Source: a virus. From it: a stretch of DNA of 42,052 nucleotides. A model generated the notes under the pieces. The model ran no database searches, was not told where the DNA came from, and saw nothing but the letters and a program-made list of their open reading frames with translations. This document shows positions 29,727-37,667 of the stretch, in pieces (position 1 is the stretch's first letter; the number at the start of each line of letters is the position of its first letter). The stretch spans positions 1-42,052 of the IMG/VR virus record IMGVR_UViG_3300036835_000136. One strand, 5' to 3'. The position numbers and the translations under genes were made by a program.

Positions 29727-31216
29727 CAGTTCCCTCCTGCCATCTGCATCGCGTTCGCTCGCGCGGCTTGCATCGCCGGGTGGTTCAGATTGCCCGCTGG
29801 CGGCTGTTGGCCATCCTGCGAGCCGTCAGCGCCAAACGGGTTCGCATTCGGATCGCCGCGATCAAAGGCTTCCATTGCCTGATTGGCGATGTCCTGTTCC
29901 GCCTTCTGCTCGTCGGCCTTGCGCAGCGCTTCCTCATCCGGGTCAAAGCCCGCACGTTGGAGCAGCGTGTACTTGCTCGCGCCGAGCGTCTCCCATGTGG
30001 CGCTAGCTTCCGCCGATTCCTTCTCATTGCGTGGCAGCAAATCATCATCTTCCGGCCACACGTTCGTGACCTCGATGCCTGCGCCGTAGCCCATGAGCTC
30101 CAGGATGTGCGCGTTGACCTCGGAGAGCAGATCGCCGTAGGTCTCGCGCTTATCGTTGGTCTTGGCCAGCAACGCCTGATACTTCAGTCGCATGGTGGCC
30201 GCTGGAATGTCGCCGCCACCAATCTCACGGCCAAACGCAATGGCGGGCACGCCGCTCATTTCGCTGATCGCGTTGCGCAGATCCTCGGCGTGCGCTCTGG
30301 CAGCGGTCAGATCCGCATGGTTATCAAGCACAACAATCTCAGCGTCGCCAGATGGGAACCACGGCATTTCATCCGGCCCGATCTCGATACTCGTCGGCTC
30401 TGCGCCTTTCCCGTAGCGCAGCGGGAAGCCAAAGAGGTACACGATCTTCTGGTTGCTCGACTCGACGAGGTTCAGCGCCACATTCGTCTCGATGATGTCT
30501 GGCGTCAGATCAGGCATGCCCCAGTATTCGCAGGTGTTGACCATGTTGGGCGCGCCGTGGATGGGCGCCCAGTCGTACTGCCACTTCTGTGGCGGCTCAT
30601 CGTCCACCCATCCCTGGTTGGGATCGCTGGCGTCATAATTTGTCTTGCGCGTCTGATTGCGTATCTGCCATTGCTCTGGCGCCCCCATCGGCTCCAGCGG
30701 GTCAATATCATCTGTGCGCTCGAACCGCTGGCGTTTGGTGATCGCGTTTCCGGCGGCGTCTTTATCCTGCCAGATCACGTTATAGGCCAGCACTTTATGG
30801 CAGTTATCGGCAGCAGTCTCGACGCTCACCTGCTGGCTGTCCAAGACGACAATCCCTGGCAACGTCTGACCGCGAAAGATTTGCCCGTCAGGGATGATCT
30901 TGATGAACGCATGACCACAAACGCCTCCATTATTCGCCAGCTCGCGCAGCCGTATGCCCTTCTTGTTCGCCTTCCACACCAGATCAAGATCGTCTTGCGC
31001 CTGTTGCCCGACGCCTTCTTCGACTTTGAAGGGCAGTGGCTTGCCGAACAGGAACGAGCGTCCGATATTGACGATGGGTCCGCAGTAGTTGACCGGCGTA
31101 TTGAAGTCAGGCCCGACGTAGCGCCCGCTCTTGTTCTTCATCCGCTCCAGGCTACGCGGAAAGTCGCCGTTGTAGGCTTTCCAGGCGTGAGACATCGCGT
31201 CGGTTGGGCTATCCAT
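29726..31216 (-). CDS. Portal protein
   Basis: ATG 31216 overlaps the stop of the previous gene by eight bases; a frame extension to 31246 starts with TTG and is not needed. The 496-residue protein follows SPP1 gp6-type portals: an N-terminal YVGPDFNTPVNYCGPIVNIGRSFLFGKPLPF, a long middle domain, the clip-stem region DLRNAISEMSGVPAIAFG and the C-terminal helix with TNDKRETYGDLLSEV. The Pro/Gln/Ala-rich tail is typical. It forms the dodecameric DNA entry ring and follows the terminase genes as expected. Confidence 0.85.
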   Translation of the reverse strand: MDSPTDAMSHAWKAYNGDFPRSLERMKNKSGRYVGPDFNTPVNYCGPIVNIGRSFLFGKPLPFKVEEGVGQQAQDDLDLVWKANKKGIRLRELANNGGVCGHAFIKIIPDGQIFRGQTLPGIVVLDSQQVSVETAADNCHKVLAYNVIWQDKDAAGNAITKRQRFERTDDIDPLEPMGAPEQWQIRNQTRKTNYDASDPNQGWVDDEPPQKWQYDWAPIHGAPNMVNTCEYWGMPDLTPDIIETNVALNLVESSNQKIVYLFGFPLRYGKGAEPTSIEIGPDEMPWFPSGDAEIVVLDNHADLTAARAHAEDLRNAISEMSGVPAIAFGREIGGGDIPAATMRLKYQALLAKTNDKRETYGDLLSEVNAHILELMGYGAGIEVTNVWPEDDDLLPRNEKESAEASATWETLGASKYTLLQRAGFDPDEEALRKADEQKAEQDIANQAMEAFDRGDPNANPFGADGSQDGQQPPAGNLNHPAMQAARANAMQMAGGN

Positions 31217-31433
31217 GCCACACCACTTTCCGCCGCATGCGGCCAACGCAGAATGCTAGCCCCGGTTGGCGGTCGCCATACTCGTTCTTGCGCCAGGGTG
31301 AGAGGTGAATCGCGTAACCGTTGAACCAACGCCCCTCTGGCGTGTGCCCGCTACACCGATCGACAATAGGTGCACCTGGCGCCTGGATCATCGTTGTAAA
31401 AACAAAGTCGAAGAGAATGATTGTGCCTCGCAT
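31209..31433 (-). CDS. Small protein between terminase and portal genes
   Basis: A 74-residue protein with GAGGTGAACC before its ATG at 31433. It is Arg/Gly/Phe-rich (RGTIILFDFVFTTMI, then GRWFNGYAIHLSPWRKNEYGDRQPGLAFCVGRMRRK), with one early hydrophobic strand. It overlaps the portal gene by eight bases, so its translation is probably coupled to portal. Function unknown. Confidence 0.6.
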   Translation of the reverse strand: MRGTIILFDFVFTTMIQAPGAPIVDRCSGHTPEGRWFNGYAIHLSPWRKNEYGDRQPGLAFCVGRMRRKVVWHG

Positions 31434-31441
31434 GGTTCACC

Positions 31442-32782
31442 TCAGAATCCTGGTATCGAGACGGTGGTGGTGCGGCGGTCAACAAGATCGAAGTGCGCGA
31501 CGACATAGCGTGTGCAGTCCTGTCCATGGTTGTTCGCGTCCACCGGCACCTCTTTGATGCCCGCCGCGTTCGTCGCCCACACGTAGCTCTCAATCTCTTC
31601 CTCTGAGCACGTCGGCAGCTTGCGACTCGCCAGATCTTGGTCGCGCTCGATCAGCGAGTCCTGCAGGAAGAAGATGCGCGGCTTCTTGTCGCCAGCCAGC
31701 CGCATGCGCCCCTTGACCGCTTGTATCCCGTTCTCGATGTCTTTGTGGGCGGCAAGCGTGCTCCAGCCGGTGACACGCGAGAAGACCGCGCGACCGTCCG
31801 CGTCTTCCGGGTCCGCGATGACGGCGCGTGGCAGTGGATCATTGGCGCTCACCGCTTTGACCTTCGCCGCATGCTCGTCTACCGTGCGTTTGGTCATGTA
31901 GAGTTCGCGGTAGCGGTAGAGCCTGCCGTCTGGGTCCATGGCCCACCACTGGATGCAGCAGGGATTCGTGAAGCCGAAGTCGATCACGATGTAGCGCGGC
32001 CACTCGCGCGGGATCTCGAAGCGCTTGATGAGGTGGACGGCGGGATCGTACTCCTCGTACACGATGCCTTCAGCCGATACCCAACGGCCCTCGACGAGCC
32101 GTTGATAGCGCACGCCGGTCAGACCAGATAGCACCGTCTCGACATACTGCTGGCCCGCTGGCGTCCACTCTTGCTTCTCACGATCCCAGTACGCCGGATT
32201 GTCTATGTGGCGACTCAGCAAGCGCGTCGTGAGACCGCTGTTCATGCGCTGATTCAGCCAGTGCGTAGGAAACGATGGGTTCACGTCCATGACCACTTGC
32301 TGATAGGGCATCACGCCGTTGCGCATGCGGCTGCGAACGGTCTCAAGGTCATCGAGATTGCATTCTGTGGCTTCGTTGATGAGCGCGATGTCGTATTCCG
32401 CCGACTTCACCTTATCTGGCTTATCCAGGCCAGTGATCACCGCCTCAGAGCCGTTTTGATACTGGAATGCTGGCGGTCGCACACGGTTGCCGCCAAAGTA
32501 TTCCACGCCATCGCCTGGTAGTTGCACCTTCGTGCGATAGGTGACAAGCGCACTGGCAGCCAGGTCAACATTGGTCTTGCGAGCAATGAGCGCTCGGGCG
32601 CCGGGATACTTGAGCAGCGCCAGGTGGATTTTGTTGAGAGCCGCAATCGTCTTGCCAGTTCCTGCTGGACCGTCCAGGCACACTTCCATGTCACGGCAGA
32701 ACATCAGATCCAACGCGCCGCCGTAGAAGACTGGGCGCACGATCTTGCGTTCTGGCGCAACAGGCATTGTGGCAGCGGTCAT
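31442..32782 (-). CDS. terL: Terminase large subunit
   Basis: A 446-residue packaging motor. The Walker A motif is GPAGTGKT at 38-45, and the Walker B-like segment is YDIALINEATE at 130-140 (Asn in place of the usual Asp, then catalytic Glu). The RNase H-like nuclease includes D268 in VIDFGFTNP and D324 in VIADPEDADG, two of the expected metal ligands. It translocates DNA into the procapsid and cuts it. It overlaps the small-subunit gene by ATGA. The sequence resembles terminases of headful or cohesive-end siphoviruses; the type cannot be told here. Confidence 0.9.
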   Translation of the reverse strand: MTAATMPVAPERKIVRPVFYGGALDLMFCRDMEVCLDGPAGTGKTIAALNKIHLALLKYPGARALIARKTNVDLAASALVTYRTKVQLPGDGVEYFGGNRVRPPAFQYQNGSEAVITGLDKPDKVKSAEYDIALINEATECNLDDLETVRSRMRNGVMPYQQVVMDVNPSFPTHWLNQRMNSGLTTRLLSRHIDNPAYWDREKQEWTPAGQQYVETVLSGLTGVRYQRLVEGRWVSAEGIVYEEYDPAVHLIKRFEIPREWPRYIVIDFGFTNPCCIQWWAMDPDGRLYRYRELYMTKRTVDEHAAKVKAVSANDPLPRAVIADPEDADGRAVFSRVTGWSTLAAHKDIENGIQAVKGRMRLAGDKKPRIFFLQDSLIERDQDLASRKLPTCSEEEIESYVWATNAAGIKEVPVDANNHGQDCTRYVVAHFDLVDRRTTTVSIPGF

Positions 32783-33249
32783 ACGGCCTCCAGCACGCCG
32801 GGCTGATACTCACGGATGATCGGCTCGACGACTGCCGCCTTGGGCACGACATCCACGCCATGCAGCTTGCGCAAGTCGCGCTCGATCTCGATCAGGCGAT
32901 CAATAGCAAAGAGGTTTGGTCGCTTGGCGCGCCGCTTATCCTTCGCGGTCTCTTCGTCGTCGTCTTCGTCGGGGTCAGGCGCATCGGGATTGCCAATGCC
33001 ACGCAACCAGATCGCCGCATGCAGCGCTTCGTAGCGAGCGGTCAGTTTCACGCGCCACTCGTCTACGTCTGCGCTGATGACGCGCTCCATCTCGCGTTGA
33101 AGGGCGTTCCATGCAGCAGCACGAGAGCCATAGCCGCACTCTTGCGCGATCTGGTCATAGTTCGTGACGCCAGAGATATAGATCTGCCAGGCTTTGTGAA
33201 CGCGAGCCGCGGCCATTGGATCGCGGCGTTGTACCTTCTGGGTTGTCAC
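32779..33249 (-). CDS. Terminase small subunit
   Basis: A 156-residue protein starting with GTG 33249 after AGGG. Residues 10-55 form an N-terminal helix-turn-helix: ARVHKAWQIYISGVTNYDQIAQECGYGSRAAAWNALQREMERVI. A helical oligomerisation part, an acidic DPDEDDDEET loop and a C-terminal helix (FAIDRLIEIERDLRKLHGVD) follow. It would recognise the packaging site and load TerL. Position, length and the DNA-binding N-terminus agree with TerS. Confidence 0.8.
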   Translation of the reverse strand: MTTQKVQRRDPMAAARVHKAWQIYISGVTNYDQIAQECGYGSRAAAWNALQREMERVISADVDEWRVKLTARYEALHAAIWLRGIGNPDAPDPDEDDDEETAKDKRRAKRPNLFAIDRLIEIERDLRKLHGVDVVPKAAVVEPIIREYQPGVLEAV

Positions 33250-33308
33250 GAGCCATCCCTACCATGAGCACAGTCCACAACAGCGCGTTGCGCGTATCCC
33301 AAAGTTTC

Positions 33309-33337
33309 ATTTTACCACAAGCGTGGCCAAAGTGGAT
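33309..33337 (-). promoter_or_regulatory. Candidate late promoter with TTATCCACT sites
   Basis: On the minus strand an extended -10 (TGG TAAAAT at 33309-33314) precedes the terminase genes. The hexamer 17 bp upstream is not sigma-70-like, so the phage sigma factor might be used. TTATCCACT, one mismatch from a DnaA box, lies at 33331-33339 and again at 33354-33362. Confidence 0.35.
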
Positions 33338-33373
33338 AATTGGCATTGGACAGAGTGGATAAGAGCGAAGGGC

Positions 33374-33405
33374 AAAGAAAAGCGCCCCACATGAGAGCAG
33401 GGCGC
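33374..33405 (-). terminator. Terminator after the nuclease gene
   Basis: Minus-strand GCGCCC and GGGCGC (33400-33405 and 33382-33387) enclose a 12-nt loop and are followed by TTTTCTTT. It ends transcription of the gene at 33426-33944 and separates it from the late operon. Confidence 0.7.
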
Positions 33406-33425
33406 AAATGTTGGGAAATTATGGA

Positions 33426-33944
33426 TTATGGCTTCTCGCCATGTTCAAATCGAGCACGTTTAGCTGCTCGCACAGCCTCTTGTCCCCTTGGTCCGAGTGT
33501 TTCACCTCCGAAAGGATCTATGTAGAAGCGATGTTCATCATGGATGTATATATCGTCAAGTAAGTAGGTTCGCTCATCAACCACATAACCATCAGACCAG
33601 AGTTGTAAGTCGCCATCTCCATCTTCCCATAGATCGTATCCTGTGTACGGGCGATCTTCTGGCATGCCATCAAGTAAGAGACAGCCATGACCACTTTGCC
33701 GCACAAGCAGCTTGCATTTCTCGATTTCCTCAGCAATAAACGTGTCTGGTTTGACTTCCGCCCACATATTGACCGTCTTTAGCCAGAAATCGGGCAGATA
33801 CCAGATGCCACCGAGATCGAACCCTTCTTTTTCATATTCCCATTCAACGCCTAGTGAGTCGAAATATACTGCCCATCGAGCCTCTAAGCGACTACGAAAA
33901 CGATAGCCTTTGTATTCGGTTTCAATCGCCTTCAACGTTGTCAT
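33426..33944 (-). CDS. PD-(D/E)XK nuclease-like protein
   Basis: A 172-residue protein with the motif set of a family widespread in phages: YKGYRFRSRLEARWAVYFDSLGVEWEYEKEGFDLGGIWYLPDFWL, then MWAEVKP. Candidate metal ligands are E21, D52, E63 and K65, the E...D...ExK arrangement. The C-terminal 90 residues are acidic, with an aspartate-rich patch around YDLWEDGDGD. It is probably an endonuclease acting on phage or host DNA. It stands alone between two strong terminators, so it has its own promoter or is read through from the replication gene. Confidence 0.75.
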   Translation of the reverse strand: MTTLKAIETEYKGYRFRSRLEARWAVYFDSLGVEWEYEKEGFDLGGIWYLPDFWLKTVNMWAEVKPDTFIAEEIEKCKLLVRQSGHGCLLLDGMPEDRPYTGYDLWEDGDGDLQLWSDGYVVDERTYLLDDIYIHDEHRFYIDPFGGETLGPRGQEAVRAAKRARFEHGEKP

Positions 33945-33962
33945 TCTTACACCCCCACATCA

Positions 33963-34109
33963 ACTGAACTGAGGCAAGCGGTAATACCCGCTTACACTTG
34001 ACCGTAACCACTGAACTTCAGTGCTGCGTGAAATCCCCCCTATAGGGGGGATTTTTCGCAGCGGTTCACTGAAGCGCTGAACTGAACTACTGAACTTCAT
34101 CGGTTCAGT
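33963..34109. repeat. ACTGAA/TTCAGT repeat cluster
   Basis: ACTGAA starts at 33963, 34010, 34068, 34081 and 34089; TTCAGT starts at 34017 and 34104. ACTGAA and TTCAGT at 34010-34022 form an inverted repeat, and an AAGCGG/CCGCTT hairpin (33974-33991) lies among them. The cluster covers the gap after the primase-helicase gene and could be iterons or operators. Confidence 0.45.
34031..34056. terminator. Strong intrinsic terminator
   Basis: AAATCCCCCC (34031-34040) and GGGGGGATTT (34045-34054) make a 10-bp stem with a TATA loop. Five T follow on the plus strand, and A-rich sequence on the other side gives T on the minus strand. It lies just after the primase-helicase stop and probably ends the early operon. 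Confidence 0.8.
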
Positions 34110-36049
34110 TCACTGTCTGATAGGTAGTATACACCGCCAACTTTCTCGACAGCGTTCCGATCTACCAGGCGATTTAGCGCTTTCGCCGTGCCGCGCTCGC
34201 CAACGCCGGTTTTGTCGTCAACGTAATCCACAATGGCAGAGAAAGAGGCGCTACCATTCGCCAGACAAGCCAGGATCGCCCGCTCCGATGGGGGCGTAGG
34301 TCTGCTCGCATCCCCTGACTTGGATGGAGCCGCTGTGGGAGCTAGAACGCAGGACGTTTGATCGTCCAGGTTTTCAAGATCAATCACCTTTAGCCGGTAA
34401 TGCGAGGTTTCAAACTCTTTGGCGTCTTTTTGTTTCTCGCATCGCACGGTGATCAGATCCTCGTCTTTGGTGACTTCGATCATGGAGTACGCCGCGCCAG
34501 GGAGACTAGAGGAACCTCTCGTGCCAGCGCCGTTCTTGGGTTTGTGGTGAACGAGCAGGACATGGCAGCCAAAGAGCTTGGCGATGATGTCAGCGTTCTG
34601 TACCGCCTTGCCCATGTCCTGCGCGCTGTTCTCGTCGCCACCAGCGAGCGACCGCGCCAGTGTGTCGATGATGACCAGCTTGGGCGGCTCTGGCAGCGCC
34701 CGTAGCGCCGCGTGCAGCAAGCCCATATCCTCGTTGGACAAGAACTGGGGAGGATCGCCCAGGAGCCACAAGTCGGACTCACCCTGCCAGCCACGTTGCT
34801 GCTTCCAGGCGCGAATGCGATTGCCCATCCCACCAATACCCTCACCTGCGACGTAGGCCACCACACCCTGCTTGACCGCGCAGCCATTCCAGTGCATCCC
34901 TGTGGCGACACAGAGCGCCCAGTCCAGCGTGAGAAACGACTTGGCGCTGCCGTACTCGCCATAGACAATCGAGAGCGTGTTCTCGACGAGGTGTCCGTCA
35001 ATCAGCCAGGAGGGCGGAGGCAAGTTCTCGACTTCCGTATCCCGCATGAAGATGAACTTGCGCAGGGGCGTCGGTTCTTCTGGCCCATCGGATTCTTGCT
35101 CAGGTTCCGCTTGTGTAGCTTTCCTGGCGACTTGAGTAACAGGCTGCGGCTGATTCCTGAGCGTTGCGGGCTGCCCTGCTGGCCGTGTGTAGATGCTGTG
35201 CAGTGTCCGCAGGGCCTCGGCGGCGCTATAGCCCACGCCAGGAACGCCATCGGCATAGGCGACCATGTAGGGTTCCGCGTCTGCGAGTGAGAGTCTGGAC
35301 GTGTCGCGCAGTTGGCGCGCGAGATACATGCCGGTCTCGTTGCGGTTGCCTTCCTGCGCTTGGTTGAGATAATGCTTCACCCAATGCGCGGCGTTCTCGC
35401 TCGACATCTCAGGCATGGGCGTGATGATCGGCGCCAGCGTTGGCGCGCTTCGTGAGCGCCTGAGAAGCTCCAGGAGCCAGTCAGGCGGCGGCGCTGGCTC
35501 TAATGTGTTCTCCCAGGCGTAACGAGCGCCTGAGACGTGCAGAGACGGCGCGGCGACGATATAGCCGCCATCGCCGCGAATGTCCAGGCCAGGCAGACCA
35601 TCCAGGTTCGTGACATTGCGATAGAGCGCCTCATCGCGTGGATGAGCGTAGAGCATATGCCATCCACCGCCGCCAGTCTTGACGCCGAGCGTTTCTGTGA
35701 GCGCGCCGTGACGGCGCATCAGCTCGCGCAAGCCATCGATGCCGCCGTTCTTGGGGTCAATGTCCAGCGTGAGCAGCCCGCTTTGCCGTCCGGTCACGAT
35801 CCCGATATTCGCATAGGGCCAGCGCCGCCAGAAGTCACGAACAACGCCAGGATCAGTCGTCGCATCCTTCAACCCATGCGGCAAGAGCTCCTTGTGCCAG
35901 CGGGGATGCTTCGCTGGCTTATCGCAGTCCGGCTTGCCACAGGAGCAACCGCCATTGACCGGCGTGTGCAGCGCGACGACAGGCCAGCCACGCGCCGCAT
36001 AGGCGAGCGCCGCGTCCAGCAGGGGCGATGACTGATGTTGTTGTGCCAT
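34097..36049 (-). CDS. Primase-polymerase/helicase replication protein
   Basis: A 650-residue three-part replication enzyme. Residues about 8-195 are a bifunctional primase-polymerase domain with D96-I-D98 (LLTLDIDPKNGG), GGGGWHMLY at 126-134 and GLDIRGDGGYIVAAPS at 154-169. Residues about 345-560 are a RepA/AAA_25-type helicase: Walker A GEYGSAKS at 364-371, Walker B LVIIDTLARS around D462, and an LLVHHKP motif. The last 70 residues form a winged helix. It probably primes and unwinds at the phage origin. The ACTGAA repeats immediately downstream might be that origin. Confidence 0.85.
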   Translation of the reverse strand: MAQQHQSSPLLDAALAYAARGWPVVALHTPVNGGCSCGKPDCDKPAKHPRWHKELLPHGLKDATTDPGVVRDFWRRWPYANIGIVTGRQSGLLTLDIDPKNGGIDGLRELMRRHGALTETLGVKTGGGGWHMLYAHPRDEALYRNVTNLDGLPGLDIRGDGGYIVAAPSLHVSGARYAWENTLEPAPPPDWLLELLRRSRSAPTLAPIITPMPEMSSENAAHWVKHYLNQAQEGNRNETGMYLARQLRDTSRLSLADAEPYMVAYADGVPGVGYSAAEALRTLHSIYTRPAGQPATLRNQPQPVTQVARKATQAEPEQESDGPEEPTPLRKFIFMRDTEVENLPPPSWLIDGHLVENTLSIVYGEYGSAKSFLTLDWALCVATGMHWNGCAVKQGVVAYVAGEGIGGMGNRIRAWKQQRGWQGESDLWLLGDPPQFLSNEDMGLLHAALRALPEPPKLVIIDTLARSLAGGDENSAQDMGKAVQNADIIAKLFGCHVLLVHHKPKNGAGTRGSSSLPGAAYSMIEVTKDEDLITVRCEKQKDAKEFETSHYRLKVIDLENLDDQTSCVLAPTAAPSKSGDASRPTPPSERAILACLANGSASFSAIVDYVDDKTGVGERGTAKALNRLVDRNAVEKVGGVYYLSDSELNR

Positions 36050-36063
36050 GTCCTCGTACCCCT

Positions 36064-36912
36064 CTATGCGACCAGCGCCAGCAGCGCGTCACGGTCTCGA
36101 CTGTGTGTGGCGGCGCGACGTAGCTTCTCTAGCGCCTTCGATTCGATCTGTCGCACACGTTCGCGCGACAAGCCTACGCGCTTCACGCCAATGAGCGGCA
36201 TCATGCGTTTGGCCGTCGCGAGCAACGTGTGTGGCTCATGCCCGCCGAGGCCATACCGCAGCGCAATCACCGCTAGCTCACGGCCAGACAGACGCGCCCG
36301 GTTAATCAGTTTGACTAGCAGTTCTTCGCGCTCTAGCCGCTCGCTATCCACCGTGGCATCCGGGTCAGGCAGATGCTGGCTCAAGTCTTCAGATTTCGCG
36401 TCGTGCGGGTCGTATGGCTCGCTCAGATACGCGATGATCGGTTCCTGCCATTGCGGCTCTTCGCCTAGCCGTTTGGCTCGTCTCGCCTTGTCCTGCACAT
36501 GCACCGGCGTGTGGATCGTGAGTCCCTGTTGTGCATCGGCGCGCAATATCCTCGCCGCGATATGCCAGGTGGCGAAGGTAGAGAATCTGTAGCCGCTCTC
36601 ACAATCGAATAACTCCACCGCGCGCATGAGACCGATTGCGCCCTCTTGGAAGGCGTCAGCCAGCGGGATAGTCCGCTCTCGCCTCAACCGCATGGCGGTC
36701 GCCATCACGAGCTTTGCATTGTGTGCCACGGCAAGTTGAAACGCCTCTGCATCACCAGCCTGAGCGCGGGCGATCAGCGCATTGTTTTCGTCCGGCTCCA
36801 GCGGCGGATAGCGCTCAAGGTCGGCGAGCAATAGGTCAATAACCGTCCGCTCGCTATCTCGCTTGGCAAGTTCCGCTGCCTGTGCAATCAGGCCGATGAG
36901 ATGATCCGTCAT
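36064..36912 (-). CDS. Phage-encoded sigma-70-family factor
   Basis: A 282-residue sigma factor. ATG 36912 is chosen; a GTG at 36915 overlaps the upstream stop. Region 2 is clear: NAKLVMATAMRLRRERTIPLADAFQEGAIGLMRAVELFDCESGYRFSTFATWHIAARIL, including core-binding 2.2 and the -10-melting helix. Region 3 follows. Region 4 is RELAVIALRYGLGG ... GLSRERVRQIESKALEKLRR, the -35-binding HTH. There is no region 1.1. It would redirect host RNA polymerase, probably to late or middle promoters, a role usual in some large phages but uncommon in 42-kb temperate ones. Confidence 0.85.
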   Translation of the reverse strand: MTDHLIGLIAQAAELAKRDSERTVIDLLLADLERYPPLEPDENNALIARAQAGDAEAFQLAVAHNAKLVMATAMRLRRERTIPLADAFQEGAIGLMRAVELFDCESGYRFSTFATWHIAARILRADAQQGLTIHTPVHVQDKARRAKRLGEEPQWQEPIIAYLSEPYDPHDAKSEDLSQHLPDPDATVDSERLEREELLVKLINRARLSGRELAVIALRYGLGGHEPHTLLATAKRMMPLIGVKRVGLSRERVRQIESKALEKLRRAATHSRDRDALLALVA

Positions 36913-36914
36913 CA

Positions 36915-37247
36915 CTAGGCTGCCTGCATGTTGTAGAGGGCGCTTACTACTGTCTGTAAGGCGTAGCCGCTGTACACTTGCCCGCTTGAGAAGCGCAATA
37001 CACGGTAGTTCATCAGGACGGCGGTGTTATATTTCACCGCGTCGTCTTCAAATCCCTTACCGGTGACGTGGCGACCGCCGGTATAGACCCCGCCTTCAAT
37101 CTCGATTATCAGACGCTCAGACACAAAGCAGAAATCATTGCGCCAGTGACGTTTGATTGACTTGGCGAAAAGATATTCACGCTTTGGATGCAAACCGAGC
37201 GCGGCCATATCTTCCGCCAATTTTTCGACTGCTGGTTTCTTGCTCAT
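36915..37247 (-). CDS. PD-(D/E)XK endonuclease of the phage DUF559-like type
   Basis: ATG 37247 opens a 110-residue protein. The sequence PKREYLFAKSIKRHWRNDFCFVSERLIIEIEGGVYTGGRHVTGKGFEDDAVKYNTAVLMNYRVLRFSSGQV matches a common small phage endonuclease: D38, E49/E51 and the GRH-x-x-GxGFExD-x-x-KYN block. It is close to Vsr/DUF559 nucleases and may resolve recombination or replication intermediates. The frame extends to 37391 through the GG arrays, giving a false Gly/Trp-periodic N-terminus, which I exclude. Its leader is array D and the sequence after it. Confidence 0.8.
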   Translation of the reverse strand: MSKKPAVEKLAEDMAALGLHPKREYLFAKSIKRHWRNDFCFVSERLIIEIEGGVYTGGRHVTGKGFEDDAVKYNTAVLMNYRVLRFSSGQVYSGYALQTVVSALYNMQAA

Positions 37248-37280
37248 ACCTGGCTGCCTTTGATAATCGAACGATAAGAA

Positions 37281-37337
37281 CCACGCCGCGCCAAACCACG
37301 CCAGTCCTGACCATGCCTTGCCTGAAAAGGCCACGCC
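37281..37337 (-). repeat. GG-pentad array D
   Basis: GG at 11 of 12 positions spaced five bases from 37281 to 37336; the exception is 37326. It ends 34 bases before the endonuclease start codon. Confidence 0.8.
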
Positions 37338-37346
37338 TCGATTGTC

Positions 37347-37377
37347 AGCCGCCTGCGGAATCACCCAACAAGCGGCT
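37347..37377 (-). ncRNA. Hairpin 3
   Basis: AGCCGC/GCGGCT stem with a less regular inner stem and a loop containing GGGTGATT, aligned with GGGTGAAA of the other hairpins. The linker 37338-37346 reads GACAATCGA. Confidence 0.6.
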
Positions 37378-37444
37378 CCCTGCCAAACCACACCAATCCG
37401 TAACCCACCCTGCCACTCCCAACCGAACCCGGCCCTGCCGAGCC
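37378..37444 (-). repeat. GG-pentad array C
   Basis: GG at 13 of 14 positions spaced five bases from 37378 to 37443; the only exception is 37403. Confidence 0.8.
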
Positions 37445-37453
37445 GCGATTGTT

Positions 37454-37484
37454 GGCGAGCGCCGGTTTCACCCGAACGCTAGCC
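37454..37484 (-). ncRNA. Hairpin 2
   Basis: GGCTAGCG pairs with CGCTCGCC (one mismatch), and an inner CGG/CCG closes a loop with GTGAAA. GGGTGAAA sits at the same place as in hairpin 1. The linker 37445-37453 reads AACAATCGC. Confidence 0.6.
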
Positions 37485-37571
37485 CCTTGCCGCACCAGGC
37501 CCGTCCTCTCCTGACCGCACAACGCCGCTCCCGGCCTGAGCACACCCAACCATGCCTTACGCCACCTAGCC
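37485..37571 (-). repeat. GG-pentad array B
   Basis: GG at 15 of 18 positions spaced five bases from 37485 to 37570; exceptions are 37520, 37540 and 37560. The intervening triplets are almost all different, so this is not simple slippage. Confidence 0.75.
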
Positions 37572-37580
37572 TTGATTGAC

Positions 37581-37610
37581 CGCTGGCTAGGCTTTCACCC
37601 CTAACCAGCG
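37581..37610 (-). ncRNA. Hairpin 1
   Basis: CGCTGG/CCAGCG, a mismatch, then TAGG/CCTA; the 8-nt loop region contains GGTGAAAG. The following linker 37572-37580 reads GTCAATCAA in the transcript. Confidence 0.6.
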
Positions 37611-37667
37611 CCTTGCCTTACCAAGCCGCAACCCGCCTAGCCGTGACTCGCGTTGCCGCACCGTGCC
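37611..37667 (-). repeat. GG-pentad array A
   Basis: Minus-strand GG (CC on the plus strand) falls at every fifth base from 37611: 9 of 12 positions match, the exceptions being 37631, 37646 and 37651. It begins about 11 bases after the stop codon of the upstream gene (37679) and ends at hairpin 1. Confidence 0.7.

Noticed and set aside
29768-31324. 518-codon plus-strand open frame
   Set aside because: It lies entirely opposite the portal gene, which has clear portal features; the long frame is a high-GC antisense shadow.
37157-37579. Plus-strand reading frame through the array region, and the Gly/Trp-periodic N-terminal extension of the endonuclease (37248-37391)
   Set aside because: The 5-nt GG period creates artificial 5-residue periodic peptides in several frames. 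No ribosome sites support them, and the endonuclease family begins at the internal ATG 37247.
37281-37667. CRISPR array
   Set aside because: The repeat is a GG dinucleotide every 5 nt, with no 23-50 bp direct repeat and no unique spacers, and no cas genes are present.
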